A stretch of DNA of 64,000 bases from Branchiostoma floridae (Eukaryota > Chordata > Leptocardii > Amphioxiformes > Branchiostomatidae). Under the pieces are notes generated by a model. The model worked only from the letters and a program-made list of their open reading frames with translations. It ran no database searches and was not told the DNA's origin. Both the position numbers and the translations under genes were made by a program. The stretch lies in assembly GCF_000003815.2 (NCBI RefSeq), contig NC_049994.1:1896643-1960642 (forward strand). The letters run 5' to 3'. Of this stretch, positions 12,594 to 26,000 are shown in pieces. How positions within the stretch are numbered: the stretch's first letter is position 1; every line of letters starts with the position of its first letter.

Positions 12594-12779
12594 TATAAAA
12601 GGGCCAGCGAGACAGGGACGGTCGGAGAAGGGCACTAGTGCCTTCAAGAAGACTTGAAGACGTACCAAGCCCTTCGAGAAGACGACAAGACTAACAGTGT
12701 ATAGTTATTACTTTGAACAAGTTTAAATCCATCAACGGTGTCAACTCGAGAGTAGTGAGAACATTTATCAATAGACAAG
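12594..12779 (+). promoter_or_regulatory. Candidate TATA promoter and non-coding first exon B
   Basis: TATAAAA at 12594-12600 is followed by about 180 bp containing no ATG and ending in AAG|GTAAGT at 12779/12780, the layout of a 5' UTR exon. It could splice to the acceptor at 16961 and serve the ATG at 16970. It is an alternative to, or an additional promoter beside, candidate A. Confidence 0.35.
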
Positions 12780-14980
12780 GTAAGTTTGTTGAAAGTCAAT
12801 TTTCGTAGCATTTTAGACGTCCTTCTGGTTCACCTGGTAGCGGCCTCGCGGTGTAGCTCTGGGTTCCTTTCGCCGGGCGTCTCGGTAGGGGCTGCACCGT
12901 CTTTCGGAAGGAACGTAAAATTGGGGTCCCTTGTTCGAGTAGATGCCTCGTGTATGTGAAAAGGGAAGGGCTAACAACCCCTCCCTGTAAAAATATGCCC
13001 TGTTACAGAAACAGCAGAGAAACTTGCTCACCTATGTGCCACTAGGCACTGCAGTATACAAAGTAAACAGCACATTTTAGGCGATTGTAGTTTATCAGCC
13101 AGTCTCCGCCAATGACTCCGGTCCGTGTTTGGGAAGACCAGACAAACAACTTAACTTTAATTACACATGGTTTTAGAAAACCTTTTGAAATTTGGTGAGT
13201 TTTTTCTCTTAACACATATAGCCAAAGGTTCAAGAATCCGGAGTTTCGTCCAGTTTCTTAGCCTGGATGCTAGACTGTTTCCACGGTTGACACTAAGGCA
13301 GCTCCTGGTCTCAAGAGTCAATGTGCATATGCCCTCAAGAAAATTTAAACGTAGACCCCCTTGAGTTAGACCCTGACAAGCAGTCTTTTATATAAAACCC
13401 TCTGAAACCTGTGACTACACAGTCTTTGATACTCGTGTCTGAACTGAACTAGGATGTTTCCCATCCCAAGCTTTATCGAAAAGAGTAGGGGCCCTTCCCA
13501 AAACTCACAGTCCGTACTTACGCAACTTGTACAAAACTGATACGTTACCACTAGAAAGGGCAGAGACATTGTTGTTCACCATGTAGGCCGGCAATTGTCT
13601 CCTTCTAAGTCTCTGTAGCAGGTATATTTCAACTCTTACCCTGTTAACGTGCTCTAGACACCTCCCCGAACAGCCCTAATCGAGATGGCCTTCCCCGGAC
13701 TGGAAATGTGTTTCCCGTGGCATTTAGGCCTAGGTGCCAATTCCCAACCTGGGGCCCAGCCTGGCAACTTTCCGAAACGAAAAGTATGATAAGAACGCCA
13801 ATAAAACACACAGAACGTAAAAAAAATTAGTCAGGACCATAATTTGTATATATTCCTAAATAAACACTTTTATTTTTCGTTTCCGCAAGCATTCCCGTGC
13901 CCCGTTTCAGAAATGGAACCTAAGCATAAAGGCGTAGTCATATTTGCACGGGTTGAAGCCCCGGCCGGGCTTCGAAGCCACAAATTTGTCCTGGTGAACT
14001 GCAAGATACAGCGGTATACCTCTTGGTGTTCTCATTATTTTTGGCATACGGCGTCTATATGTTAGGCTTAAGTCACATTTCCAAACCGGGGCCCGGCCGG
14101 GATGTTTTAAGAAAAGAAAAATTAAAATGTATACCTTGAAATATGCAGAAATCATGCCCATTAATCTCTTTGACATTTTGTTGATTTTTAAGGCTTTATA
14201 CCCTTCTATTCGCTCCCGAAAGCTGGCCCCGGTTTGGAAATGTGACCTAAGCATAACCGGGTCCCAGGTTCATTGTACGCCCTATTTAAACTCGGCTGGG
14301 CCCAAAAAATCTTCCTGGAGCCGCAAGTTGTCCCACGAATCCACGTGGCGACCATGCCCAAAAGTGCCAAAAAAATCCAGCCCGTGAACTGCTCGGCAGC
14401 CCCCCCCCCCCCTTAAAAACTTAAAAACTAACTACTTTGAACCAGTAACTCAACTCTGGGGCTGCTACCACTTGGGCTACAGGGACATCCCTACACAAGG
14501 GGCACGGCTATCCAAAAAATCAATTCCTTGAATGGATCGACGCCTACATAATAATGCAAACGATCCGTTTAAACCGTTACTAGGCTGTATGAATGGTTCA
14601 ATAATCTTTTATCGCCAATACATGACAGCTGTACCCGTTTAGCTAATCATCCTCCAGGCTTGGAGATCATCATCAATGCATTGAGATAAGCCAACAGATT
14701 TAACGATTGGAAAATGCTATTGTTGTCCTTTGAGCTATAGAGCATTAGAACATATTTGTCCAGTGCCATGTATCTAATGTTCTATTCTCGCGTTATGTAT
14801 GTGTGTGTGTGTATGCATATATACGTGGGGAAAGATTGAATAGACCGATACTGACTGTCCATTACAATTAGCGGTTCCACCAATGAGAGAGTGGCTGCGT
14901 GTTTATCAATTTGTTATGTTCTTCTGAGGAACATATTCAAAAACTACACGATTTTTATGTCTCCTTCCCACGTTTTTATA
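12780..14980. other. Intergenic or 5' intron with one fold-back
   Basis: No gene supported. About 14062-14255 folds back: CTTAAGTCACATTTCCAAAC at the left is answered by GTTTGGAAATGTGACCTAAG at the right, flanked by GGGGCC/GGCCCC. A C run of about 13 lies near 14400. Confidence 0.45.
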
Positions 14981-14981
14981 G

Positions 14982-15715
14982 TCTGGAGTCCAGCCTTGTT
15001 AGCTTTGTTCCGCTCCCGAAGGTCGCTACTCGAACAAAGCTAACAAGGCTGGACTCCAGGCTACGTTTTGACGGAGATAGGCCGGGTTATGATGACGTTT
15101 TTGTAGTTAGGCCTCCATCTCACTCGGGTGGTGGCCCTCGCAGCGACGAATCACACAGATAAAACGAACCTCTTTACGCTCTGTGTGATGTTGTCTTTTA
15201 GTCATGCTTACGCATTTTTTATGATATTCCAAACATGAAGACGATGGTTTCACAAATCACGTTCAGGTCGCAGCGCAACCACCGTGTTCTGGACGTGACA
15301 AATGATAACTTGGCATGGCACTTAGCCCGCCTGAAAAGTACAGTTTGAGACCTAAAGGTGGTATCTTACTGCACTTGCGTCACCGATGCGTCGCTGGGGT
15401 TTCGCAATATACTCAACGAATCTCAGAGATAAAGAACGAATTTTCTTACGTTTTGTGTATTTTGTTGTATTCTAAGTCATACTTTTAAGTATTACGCAAT
15501 ATCTGAATTATAAAAAATGGCGAAAATAACACAACAATGCCGTAGAGAACGAACCCCGCAGTGCCGCATCGGTGCTGTGAGATACCACCTTTCCGCATAC
15601 TGACTCTCCGAATTGTACCGAATTCTACGATCCATGCCCCGATAGAAAGGCCTGGTAGAGGCTAAAATGTATCTACTAGTCCGGGGTAGCAACGAGGCTG
15701 GATTCCAGACTACAG
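14982..15715. mobile_element. Composite fold-back element with CTGGAGTCCAGCC ends
   Basis: The left end is a near-perfect hairpin (about 14983-15063): GGAGTCCAGCCTTGTTAGCT, loop, then AGCTAACAAGGCTGGACTCC. The right end at about 15687-15714 (CAACGAGGCTGGATTCCAGA) is an inverted match to the left end. Inside, GGTGGTATCT near 15358 answers AGATACCACC near 15580. Probably non-autonomous; no transposase. Confidence 0.6.
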
Positions 15716-16824
15716 ATGTTGACCCGTAGAAACTGTTAGAATATCGAACTCGGGGGACGAAAGACAATGAAGTACTGAAACAGGTGTTCGTATTGTTGAT
15801 TTCCCATAGGAAAACTAGAACTGTTATGTTTGCATTAGAGGGGTGTGAGTGTTGAAGAGTTTTCCACATTCTTTCATATCTATACTATATAGTAATGAAG
15901 GTTTTTCGCCCATTGTGACTCTGACATCGCTTCATCTTTTTTACACTTTGGTAATTTAGTCCTATATTTTTCGTACAGACTTAAAAGCTGTCCAGTGAAG
16001 GGCAAATTTGTAGTTCTCACGTCATTTGTCGTACGGTCGTCGTACGATTGCAAACTGAAGACATTCTTAGTATAGTCGTAAATGTGTCGTACAAACCTGT
16101 TACACAAAAGGCTGGCTTGGAAAGTCCGATCAAAGTCTTTCGACGACCTGCGACGAACGTGTCCTCGTTGACTGAAATTCCTCCAACAAAAGGATTAATT
16201 AAAATTTTACATTGACGGTGATCAGGCTTTATCATGATCTATTGATATATCCCGCATATACTGTAGAGTATTAGATAGACAAAAGTTGTTAAGCATATAA
16301 ATCTAGTACACAGGTACAGACATTTTCAACTTGCAAGTCATGTCCCGACTCATATCTGCGTTCCTAAGGGCTTTGATAAAAAGAGTATCATAACGGATAA
16401 AACGATTAACATACACCATGTCAATCCACCATTCCGCCCATATTCCTACAGTAGTACAGCGGCAAAGCTAGAAAAATCAGGTGAATTGTGCAGATCTGTC
16501 TAAAAGCATCTAATTTGGCGGGCACGTATTCAAGCAATTTAGACAATTCAAGATTTTTTCTAGCTATGCTTCATACTTTTCATCTATTCATGGAGGGTAT
16601 ATTTTCACTAACGTTTGTGTGTGTGTATGTCTGTCTATCAACAAGATAACTCAAGAACGGCTGGATGGATCGGTTTTATAAAGGGTGTGTTGGCGGGGGT
16701 GACGAAAGTCGGAAATGACTAGATCCCCTAGCGGCTTCCTTTGGTACTGCAGCGGAACTTCCGGTTTTGATATCTCGCGTTCTGAACAAGCTATGGTCAC
16801 GACTTCGGGGTGTTAGATAGCTCT

Positions 16825-16950
16825 TGTTTATTCATTCATTGATAGTATTCATTCATTCGTTCATTTATCCATCATTCAGTCATCCATCATTCATTCATTC
16901 ATGTCCTTTCTTTCCTTCATTCATTCCTTCATTCATTCATTCATTGTTTG
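16825..16950. repeat. (ATTC)n microsatellite just before the SSPO start exon
   Basis: Interrupted TTCATTCATTCA repeats ending about 10 bp before the AG at 16960-16961. It may act as the pyrimidine tract for that acceptor. Confidence 0.85.
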
Positions 16951-16969
16951 CTCGTGTTCAGGTTGGGCC

Positions 16970-17058
16970 ATGCCGGCGCCATCCATCCCGACTGCAGCGG
17001 CGTTTCTCGTGGCCGTTGCTTTAGGACAGACCCTGCTGACCCAAGATGTAAACGCCGA
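16970..17058 (+). CDS. SSPO: SSPO exon 1 (or 2): start codon and signal peptide
   Basis: ATG at 16970 opens residues 1-29 with a hydrophobic core ([15 protein letters not shown]), a plausible secretory signal peptide. The donor GTAAGT follows at 17059 (phase 2). A T-rich tract and AG at 16960-16961 lie just upstream, so this exon can also be an internal one starting at 16962. In that case the stretch GTTGGGCC before the ATG would be exonic, and it is open in the same frame. Confidence 0.8.
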
Positions 17059-20000
17059 GTAAGTGTCATGGCTTTCATTTCTTCTTATCGTGGATACCGC
17101 TTTCTTTCTTACTACTGATAGGGCCATGTTGATTTGATCATATGGATGGCATCCTTGTTCCGTCCGTTTCTTCCCAAAAGTTTTTGAACATACACTTAGT
17201 AAATCTTACAACTTAGTCAGCTGCATGCATGATGAGCAAATATGTGCTGTGAATTGCAAAAAGATATCTGAAAATGCATGCTTATGTCGTTGAATGCCAA
17301 AGACTCAATTCCAAAGTCAAAGAAGAAAATGTGTGATCACCCGTATTTCTTAAACATTTAGGGCCACTAATTTTCATAATGAAGGCAACTTTTTTTGGGG
17401 GGGGGGGGGCAAATTGTTTTTTATTCGCCCGCTCGCATCATCGCATCGGGTTTGCTTCAGTCCGTTCCGTTAAGGCAAAAACTGGCAAAAGGTGGAATTG
17501 GAATGGATTTTTTGGGGATGTTAGTTTAAACTTGTGTCCATATCGATGAAGGTTATACATCCAGGAAAAAAGATACGCCAGTGACTGACGAAAGACTCCG
17601 GATGGCTGTCTGAAACGCCTGTCCGTTTCCAAAATCATATCCAGTTTCTTGAGTAACTGCTTTTGGGCGTATCTTAGTTTAAACTTTAATATGTATCATT
17701 ATGTGTTTTGTCAAAAGACGGACATCGGTCCGGACGAAGACCTCCTTAAAGTTATCATGGTAAAGAAAAGAAAACTGAGAGTGTGTGTGTGAGTTAGAAT
17801 TATAGATTCTTAAAATGTTTGAATGTCCTTTCCGTTCGTAGACCCCACTTCTGTGACGTGACAGTGACGGTACCTCAGGAAGAGGAGATCACCCCACGGG
17901 AGAACACCACCGCGCCCTGCAGCGACGTCGTGACGCTGATGCTGGAGGTGACGCATTGACGTACTTACTTAGGTTTTAAGTCCGACATTGCACTGTTAAA
18001 CGTCATTCACTAAAAGTCAACAGAAAATACTTCAATATTCTTGTATGAATCACATGTTCACCCTCTGTATCTAACTTTCCAACCAGTATTTCCCCCTCAA
18101 TGTTGTCTTTCAATTTAGTGTTAACTCTGCATCCCCAGACTTGCATCTACTGGTCAGTCCCCAATTCCGTCCCCCGGGGCTTTCATCTATTGGTCATTTC
18201 TAAATCTTGTGTCCTGGTCAAACCCCAATCTCGTCCATGACAAATTATATCCACTGCCACTGGTGACAGTCCCCAATCTCGTCCCGGGTACTTTCATCTA
18301 CTGGTCAGTCCCCATGCAGTCTTGTCCCCCGGACTTACATCTACTGGTCTGTCCTCAATTCCGTACCCCGGCACTTTCATCAATCTCTATTCCGGAAGTG
18401 CTACTAGTACGTCTATTGGTCAGTCCTCGACCTCGCCCCCTGACTAACATCTACTGGTCAGTCCCTTATGTTCTCCCCAGAGACCTGACCACGAGGACTT
18501 CACCCCCGTCCATCGAATGGAATGACCCACTTCCTACCCTAACTCTCCAAACTGCAGAAGTCGCGATCATCGCGTGTTTGCCAATGTGTCTTGATCCTGA
18601 CTTCCGCCGCACTTTTCTCCACTATTAAAACGTGTATTTTACCACTGCACAGGGATGGCAACTGGACCCCGAATCGTCCGATCCAGACTCCTCAATCTGC
18701 GTCTACTACAAGTAAGTAAAATAGTGGGGAATTCTTGTAGTTTCGTTTTGGACACACATAGAGATGATAGACAAAACATTGGCTTGCACTTGCGCCTCCT
18801 GGCGGAATTGGGCTGTTATTATGTAACATTGTACTGAGATAGCACACACTATACAGACACCGGTCACAACCCCCTCCTCCATTCATAACCCCTCTACCTG
18901 CATAGACCTGGTAACCCCATTTCCTGCACACCCCCATACACAACCCCTCCCCCAGACAGACCCCAGTCACAACCCCCTCCTCCAGCCACATCCCCCTTCC
19001 CAAAACAGACCCTGGTCACTACCCCCTCCTCTAGACACAACCCCCTTCCCCATAGAGACCCCCTTCCCCATACAAACCCCAGTCACACACCCCTCCTTCA
19101 GCCACATGCAACCCATTCCCCATACAGACCCCAGTCACACACCCCTCCTCCAGCCACATCCCCCTTCCCCGTACAGACCCCTGTCACAACCCCCTCCTCC
19201 AGCCACAACCCCCTTCCCCGTACAGACCCGTCACAACCCCTTCCCCGTACAGACCCCTGTCACAACCCCCATCTCCAGCCACAACCCCCTTCCCCGTACA
19301 GACCCATCACAACCCCCTCCTCCAGTCACAACCCCTTCCCCGTACAGACCCCAGTCCTCCAGCCACAACCCCCCCTCCAGTCACAACCCCCTCCTCCAGC
19401 CACAACCCCTCCTCCAGCCACAACCCCCCCCACCAGCCACAACCCCCCCTCCAGTCACAACCCCCTCCTCCAGCCACAACCCCTCCTCCAGCCACAACCC
19501 CCTCCTCCAGATAAAAAAGTTTTTAAGACAATTGAGTTCAAAGTCAGTTGACATGATAATGAATTAGTGGTCAGGTTAGTAAAGACATGTTCCTGTTGCA
19601 GACCTGCGGTGACACAGACCATCATGGTGGAGGAGACTCACCAGGGATGCTGTGATGTTAGTTGATATGAGTTAATGAGTTATGTTAATGGGTTAGTGGT
19701 CAGGTTAGTAAAGACATGTTCCTGTTGCAGACCTGCGGTGACACAGACCGTCATGGTGGAGGAGACTCACCAGGGATGCTGTGATGTTAGTTGATATGAG
19801 TTAATGAGTTATGTTAATGGGTTAGTGGTCAGGTTAGTAAAGACATGTTCCTGTTGCAGACCTGCGGTGACACAGACCATCATGGTGGAGGAGACTCACC
19901 AGGGATGCTGTGAGGGTTGGGAGGGCCTAGCCTGCGATCAGCGTGAGTCAACTTACATTATACAGGGCTCGAAATACATTCTAGGACCAACTTGCACTGT

Positions 20001-23000
20001 TGCAGATGGAAAAAGTTTTTACAAGAATCAGAAGAATTTAGAAGAATTATGTGCACAACCAAACAAATTGAACTAATTATGAATAAAGGAAAGTAGTGAA
20101 CTATTAACCTTATCTTTCTTGTGCAAAAGCTATAATTGAATAACTTTTAACAACTTAATTATTGTACAAACAAGAGAAAATAAATTAGGGCTAGTACTAG
20201 TTCACCTTTATATGCGGGGTTACCTATATCCATTGCTTTGAAATAACGGATATTTAGGGGTATCAAGTTGACGGATGATAGTTTCAAATTGCAGTAGTTG
20301 GATCTTATTACAGCATGACACCACTGTCTGTCAACTTGATATCCCTTAAATTAATACTGTGTGGATAAACACAACAAATATAGGTTACCCTGCGGATAAA
20401 GGTGAACTAACGTTACATCTCTTTGTTTTATTATTTTCTTATGCAATTGCACACAAACATATAAACAAACAAACAAACAAACAAATGTTCTTTCCTCCCC
20501 AGCTATCTGTACCTACACCTGTCAGCATGGCGGTGTGTGCAGCGGCCCCGACACCTGCACCTGTCCACCTGGGTACTATGGGCTCAAGTGCGAGTGGGGA
20601 GGTCAGTCACTCTTCTCTTCCTCTGGTGACCCCCCTAACCGTATTTTCAGGCACTGCAGCATCACACACTGACACCCCCTACTTGAAAGTAGTGGGGTAC
20701 ATCCATTGCAGGGCTGTCACTAGGACCTTAGACAGTCCGTCTGTCCCAGGATGGAACTTTGCTTGTTGGGACGGAAAAAATATTACCCCCCTAAAATTCA
20801 ACAATATAGGCTCCCAAACGAGTGGGACGGAAAAGAATTTAAAGCAGGAGACAACCTTGATCCATTGTCAGCTTGTCAGCTGTCCCTAACAAATAAGAAA
20901 GGAGATAGCTAGGATTGATTAAGGGAAGAATCATAAACGTTTGTGATGTCTCTTTGAAATTCACAAAAACTCTACATAATTTCATGGAGGTACATCAGAT
21001 TCTTGTTTTTTTATTTGCTACTGTTTTTCCTCCTCAGGTGACACCAGTGGCATCGGTACATGCTACACTGATGTCTACTGCAGCTCTGCAGCGTTCTCAG
21101 GTTACTCCACATCGTACGAGGTGTGCTGTACGCAGGCGGACGCCATGTCGTGGGGAGACGACAGTCGCTGTTCGTTGTGTCCGCAGGCTATCAGCAACAT
21201 TGGTAAGGCTGAACCTGCACAATTCAATTTGGTGGCTCGCAAATTTGAAGAAAAACGATGTTTACTTAGAAGATCTACACACAATCAGAACCAGAAGATT
21301 GACAACATTATATCTGATTCAGTTCTCATTAGCTTACTGGTAACCCTAATTCCACTACGTTAGAAAATATGATTCTGAAGAGATCTATTCAATGCAGCAT
21401 CAATAATCTGAGAGGTTACACCCTTCAGATACCCTCTGGTGTTCAAGACATAAGGCCACTATAACACTACAGCTTTTTCATATCAGCTTTTAATTTTTAT
21501 TTTATTTATTTTTTATTACTTTTGCCAAGAAGATTACAATACCTTGTTTTTATTTGGGTCTGTAACTTGTAAAGCATAACTCGGGGAAATTATGGACGGG
21601 TATTTTAGGATCTTCTTCTTTCGTGTCATCACTACACGATAGTATGTCTATAGGTGATGTATATGGTACATGAGAAGCCTGACTAAATTACGTTCCTAGC
21701 GACTGGCTTGACAGTTACGGACCCTTTTCGGGTTGGGGTCATTAACCCGAAAACAGGCTTGTTAGGTGAGCATTTAGGAAGGGCATGTTAGACTGTCACG
21801 CTCCTCCACAGCGTCCTTTAATTAGATCCACGCCCCGGGCCCACTGAGCATAGCGGGGCGCCTTTTCGTGTTTACCAAGTCTTTGTGTCCTGGGTAACCT
21901 GGGTACGAGCGTATCTTTTCCGCGCAAAGCATGCTGGGGGAAGCGATATAAACCTGGGAAGGAGAGCTACTGGCGGAGAAGGCCAAACTCGCTACCGTAG
22001 CAAACTCCCTTCCGTGACATAACTCCCCTCTCGGCAATCTAGAGGGGTAATCTAACACTCTCGCAGCTCCACCAAATTAGGTACATTTTAAAGTTCCCTT
22101 TGATATAACGTATCACCATTGTGGCAACATTTTACCCCCGAAATAGTAAACTTTCGTCTTGTTTTCACCTCGGTAACTGTAGAAAACGCTAGCTAACTGG
22201 GGTATAGTCTCACGTTGTATAGAGACGCACAGAATGGTCACACAACTTACGATTTGCTAAGGTAATTGAGACAAACATAAAACAAAACAAAATGACAGAT
22301 GTGGATTCCATATAGTTTTATTTGTGTATTGGTTGAGCCCACAATCTAAAGCTATGGCTTCTTCGCGGCGCTGGGTACGAGCGTGTTAGACTGTGGCTTC
22401 TAGTGGATTTTTATAGTACTGCAGCAGAAATTCAGGTTTGACATGTTCTTACCTTTTTAAAAAATCTGAGAAGAAAGAAGATAAAGTTGTTAGATCCATC
22501 CGTACCAGCGGTTACTCAAGACAGTTTGTACTCTCAGAATAAATCAATTTTCCATTCTTCCTTTCTGATATTTTGAACAATGAGGTTATCAAAAGACAGG
22601 AAGGAGGAGCACAAAGAGATAATTGACAAGCAGGAGATGACAGAATCCAGCTGTTGTATCAGGCAACATCTTCACATTGATTGTATAGATCGTACCAACA
22701 GCTGCCTTGCCTTAGTACAGTTCTGTATAAAGAATGGTCCATTGTGTAGTAGGCATTCTTCCATCTTTGCAGATGGAAGATCTTTCCATTGTATCATGCT
22801 GTAAAAGTTTGTTAGTATCAAATCAATGACCACCAGTTGTTACCTCCGTGAAACAAATTTTTAAAGTTTTGTCGTCACTTGCTGTTAGCGTGTTTGTCAC
22901 TGGTCTGTCCACACTTATGGTTCGGCAGTTAGAATTCCAGGTTTTTGTTTAAACTTTAGTGGTGACCAAAAGGTCCCAGAAAGTAGTAGTAGCAGTTGTA

Positions 23001-26000
23001 TCCAAAGGTCTGACAGGAAATGGAACATGGCTCAAGCCCAGAGTATCTCCGGCTCAACCTCATATATGCGTTTTATTCATAGTAAGACAGCTCAAACATT
23101 ATTGAAGATGAACCTTAGCAATAAATCCATTTATTCATAGACAAATTTACCAAAATATGTTTCCATACTACAGTAGGCTATTCTGTAGTTAAGTTCAAAA
23201 CAGCCTTAACTTTAGAGTAACATGAAGGTTTTCTTTGATGAAGCATGGCTGCAAAGACTGGTTGTAAACATGTACATGTAATGTGTGTGCCCCCAATTGT
23301 TTTGCACAACTTGAGCAACTGGGAATAAAGACTACATGTTTGTATGTTGTCAAGGTTGAGTAATACAAGATATTTTAGTGCCAGAGTATTGATGGTGAGA
23401 ATGCCACCAGTGTCGTGGGCTAGTTTAAGTTTCATGTCTACTACAGTAACTGTAAAATTTGTATGCTTTTAAGTTTGCGAGGATTTACTTTCGCATTAGC
23501 GAGTGTTTCGGTGGTTTTAAGTTTGCGGTAGTGCCATAGACTGCAGTGTCATACTATAATTATAGAGAAAAATGTTTGCAGTGGTTTTAAATTCGTGGTG
23601 AAGTGGTCCCCGCGAAAACCACGAACATAAAACCACCGCGAACATTTCTGCATTCACAGTAATACTATACGCTAACAGATTTGCCCCCCCCCCCAGATGA
23701 CATCAACAATGCCCTGTCCACGGGGTTTGCAGCTGCAGACAGCCACTCCGTACACAGCTACGCCACCTGCCTCACCTGGGGACGCTTCCACTTCCGCACC
23801 TTCGATGGGCGCCACTTCAGGTACAACTGAGAAAATTTATGCACCTCAGTCTACCTTCATTTATCACACTATTTCTATTTCTTTTTAACTCTTAATCAGT
23901 GGAGCTGATACTATTTCAAGGCTACAGGTGATATGAAAAGGGTCCAGAACAGCATTTCTTTATCTGAAGTCAGAAACATTCTTATCCAAAATAGTAGTTG
24001 TAGTATCCATTATTTGATGCTACTGCCTGGGGTCCCTGATACACATGTGCCTGCGTAACTGTCTTCACACTGCTCTCCTAAGCAGCTCTGTCTTGCAGGT
24101 TCAAAGTAGATAAATAGATGAATAGAAGCATGCTGTTATTAGGACTGCTTGCTTAATGGCCTATGCCCTAACTGCACCCTATTTTTGAAGGAAATTCATG
24201 AAAAATGCCTTTTCCAAAGACTGACACCTGTCTGAACTAAGAACCTCTCTTTTCCCAGCTTCACAGGTGATTGTGCGTACATGCTGGCGATGGACGTTGA
24301 CAACACGTTCTCCGTGACCGTACGCGACGTGGACTGTGACTCAGCAGCCAGCTGCCACAAGGTTCGCTCGGTTTCTTACTCTTCAGAACTGCATCAGGAC
24401 ACTCTGGTGTATTGAACATCATGTAATAATCATAAAGTAATCATACAAATATAAGGCTAGTTCACCTTTATTCGCGGGGTAACCTTTATCTGTTGTATTT
24501 AACACCAGGATATTTTGGGATATCAAGTCGACTGACCATGGTCTCAAACTGCATTATATTGACAAAAAAACAATTTGAAACCACCGTCCATCTACGTGAT
24601 ATCCCTAAATATCCTGTTTTTAGGTACAACGGATATAGGTTACCCCAAGAATAAAGGTTATCTAGCATTACACTATTTATTCATATACAAGCACACTCAG
24701 GTACATTCAATAAATTGATCAGATTGAAAACCTGTGTTGCAAGGACGGGGGCATCGTAAACCTTGGACTTATGAAGTCAACAACTTACCATGGACCATAG
24801 TCCCCTTTTACCTACAGTAAGTCCAATTGTCTGAAAATGGACTTACTCAGGGAGGACTTAAGATGGACTTACTGCCTAAATTGGTATTAAGGACTAATAC
24901 TCTGGATAATAGTCCACCAAAACTAACACCTGACAGTGAGTGTTTTTGAGGTGGACTTACTCCGTGAGTAACTCCCCATCTGACACAAGTAAGCCCACCT
25001 TCAGTCTACATTCATCCTCTTTTAGGTCCAAGGTTTACATGGTTATATGGCACTTATGACCACATTACCAACACAGACCATCATGTGACCTTGCTAAAAT
25101 TTGAGTCATTTCATACATTATCAGGTTCTAGAGATGAAGCTGGGCTCCACGACAGTCCACGCGGCCGGACACAGCATCGTGTTTAACGGAGAACAGATCA
25201 ACCTGGTCGAACCCTTCTCCAGAAACGGTTGGTACAATGTAGCTGCGTCAATGTCTCTTAAATGTGTTTTGTTAGATAGTCTAGGAGATCTGTCAGTGCT
25301 GTGTTTGTGGTAGCACTAAAGTCAGATACTGCAACAGTAATGGAAACATTGGCGCCTTTGCTCAGTTTGAATCCACATAGAGCTGTAGTAGCAACTCGGC
25401 AAGGGTGTTGGAGATGGTCTGAACAGTTGCCTCCACACATCATAATACTGTACCATTGTATAGTTGACAAACATGCTGTGCTTAGACAAGGGGAACAGAC
25501 CAAAAACTTTTACGGTAGTTTCAAGCTAACCACAGAATAGAGTTCACTGTGAGTAGGTCACTGCAAAATCTGCGACGATAAATCACTGCAACCTTCAAAG
25601 TGTTTTTGGTAATACTAAGATCGTCATCATCATTAATCATCCTCTGAGGTGCAGCAAGTTAAGTTTGTCTTCCAGGACAGTCTGTCTTCCATCGCTGTGA
25701 AAAGTTCCAGGCCCTGCAGATCAGTTTCTTCAAAGTTAGCCTTGGGTGACCAACATGTTTTTTTACAGAAAACAGGTGCCCAGAACAAGAGTTTTCCGGC
25801 TGGCTCTCTACTAAGATGTGTAATACTATGTTTCTCCAGGTGTGAGTTTGAAGGTCCTGGGAGACTATGTGTTCCTGGAGGCCAGTCTCGGAGTCTGTGT
25901 GAAATGGGACACAGACACAGCAGACACTGAGTGTGTACATGACTGTTATGATGGTAGTAACTAAGATGTGACTGTTTCTCCAGGTGTGAGTTTGAAGGTC

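Noticed and set aside
19106-19567. 153-residue His/Pro/Ser/Thr-rich frame
   Set aside because: C-rich intronic tandem array; no splice sites compatible with exons 3 and 4.
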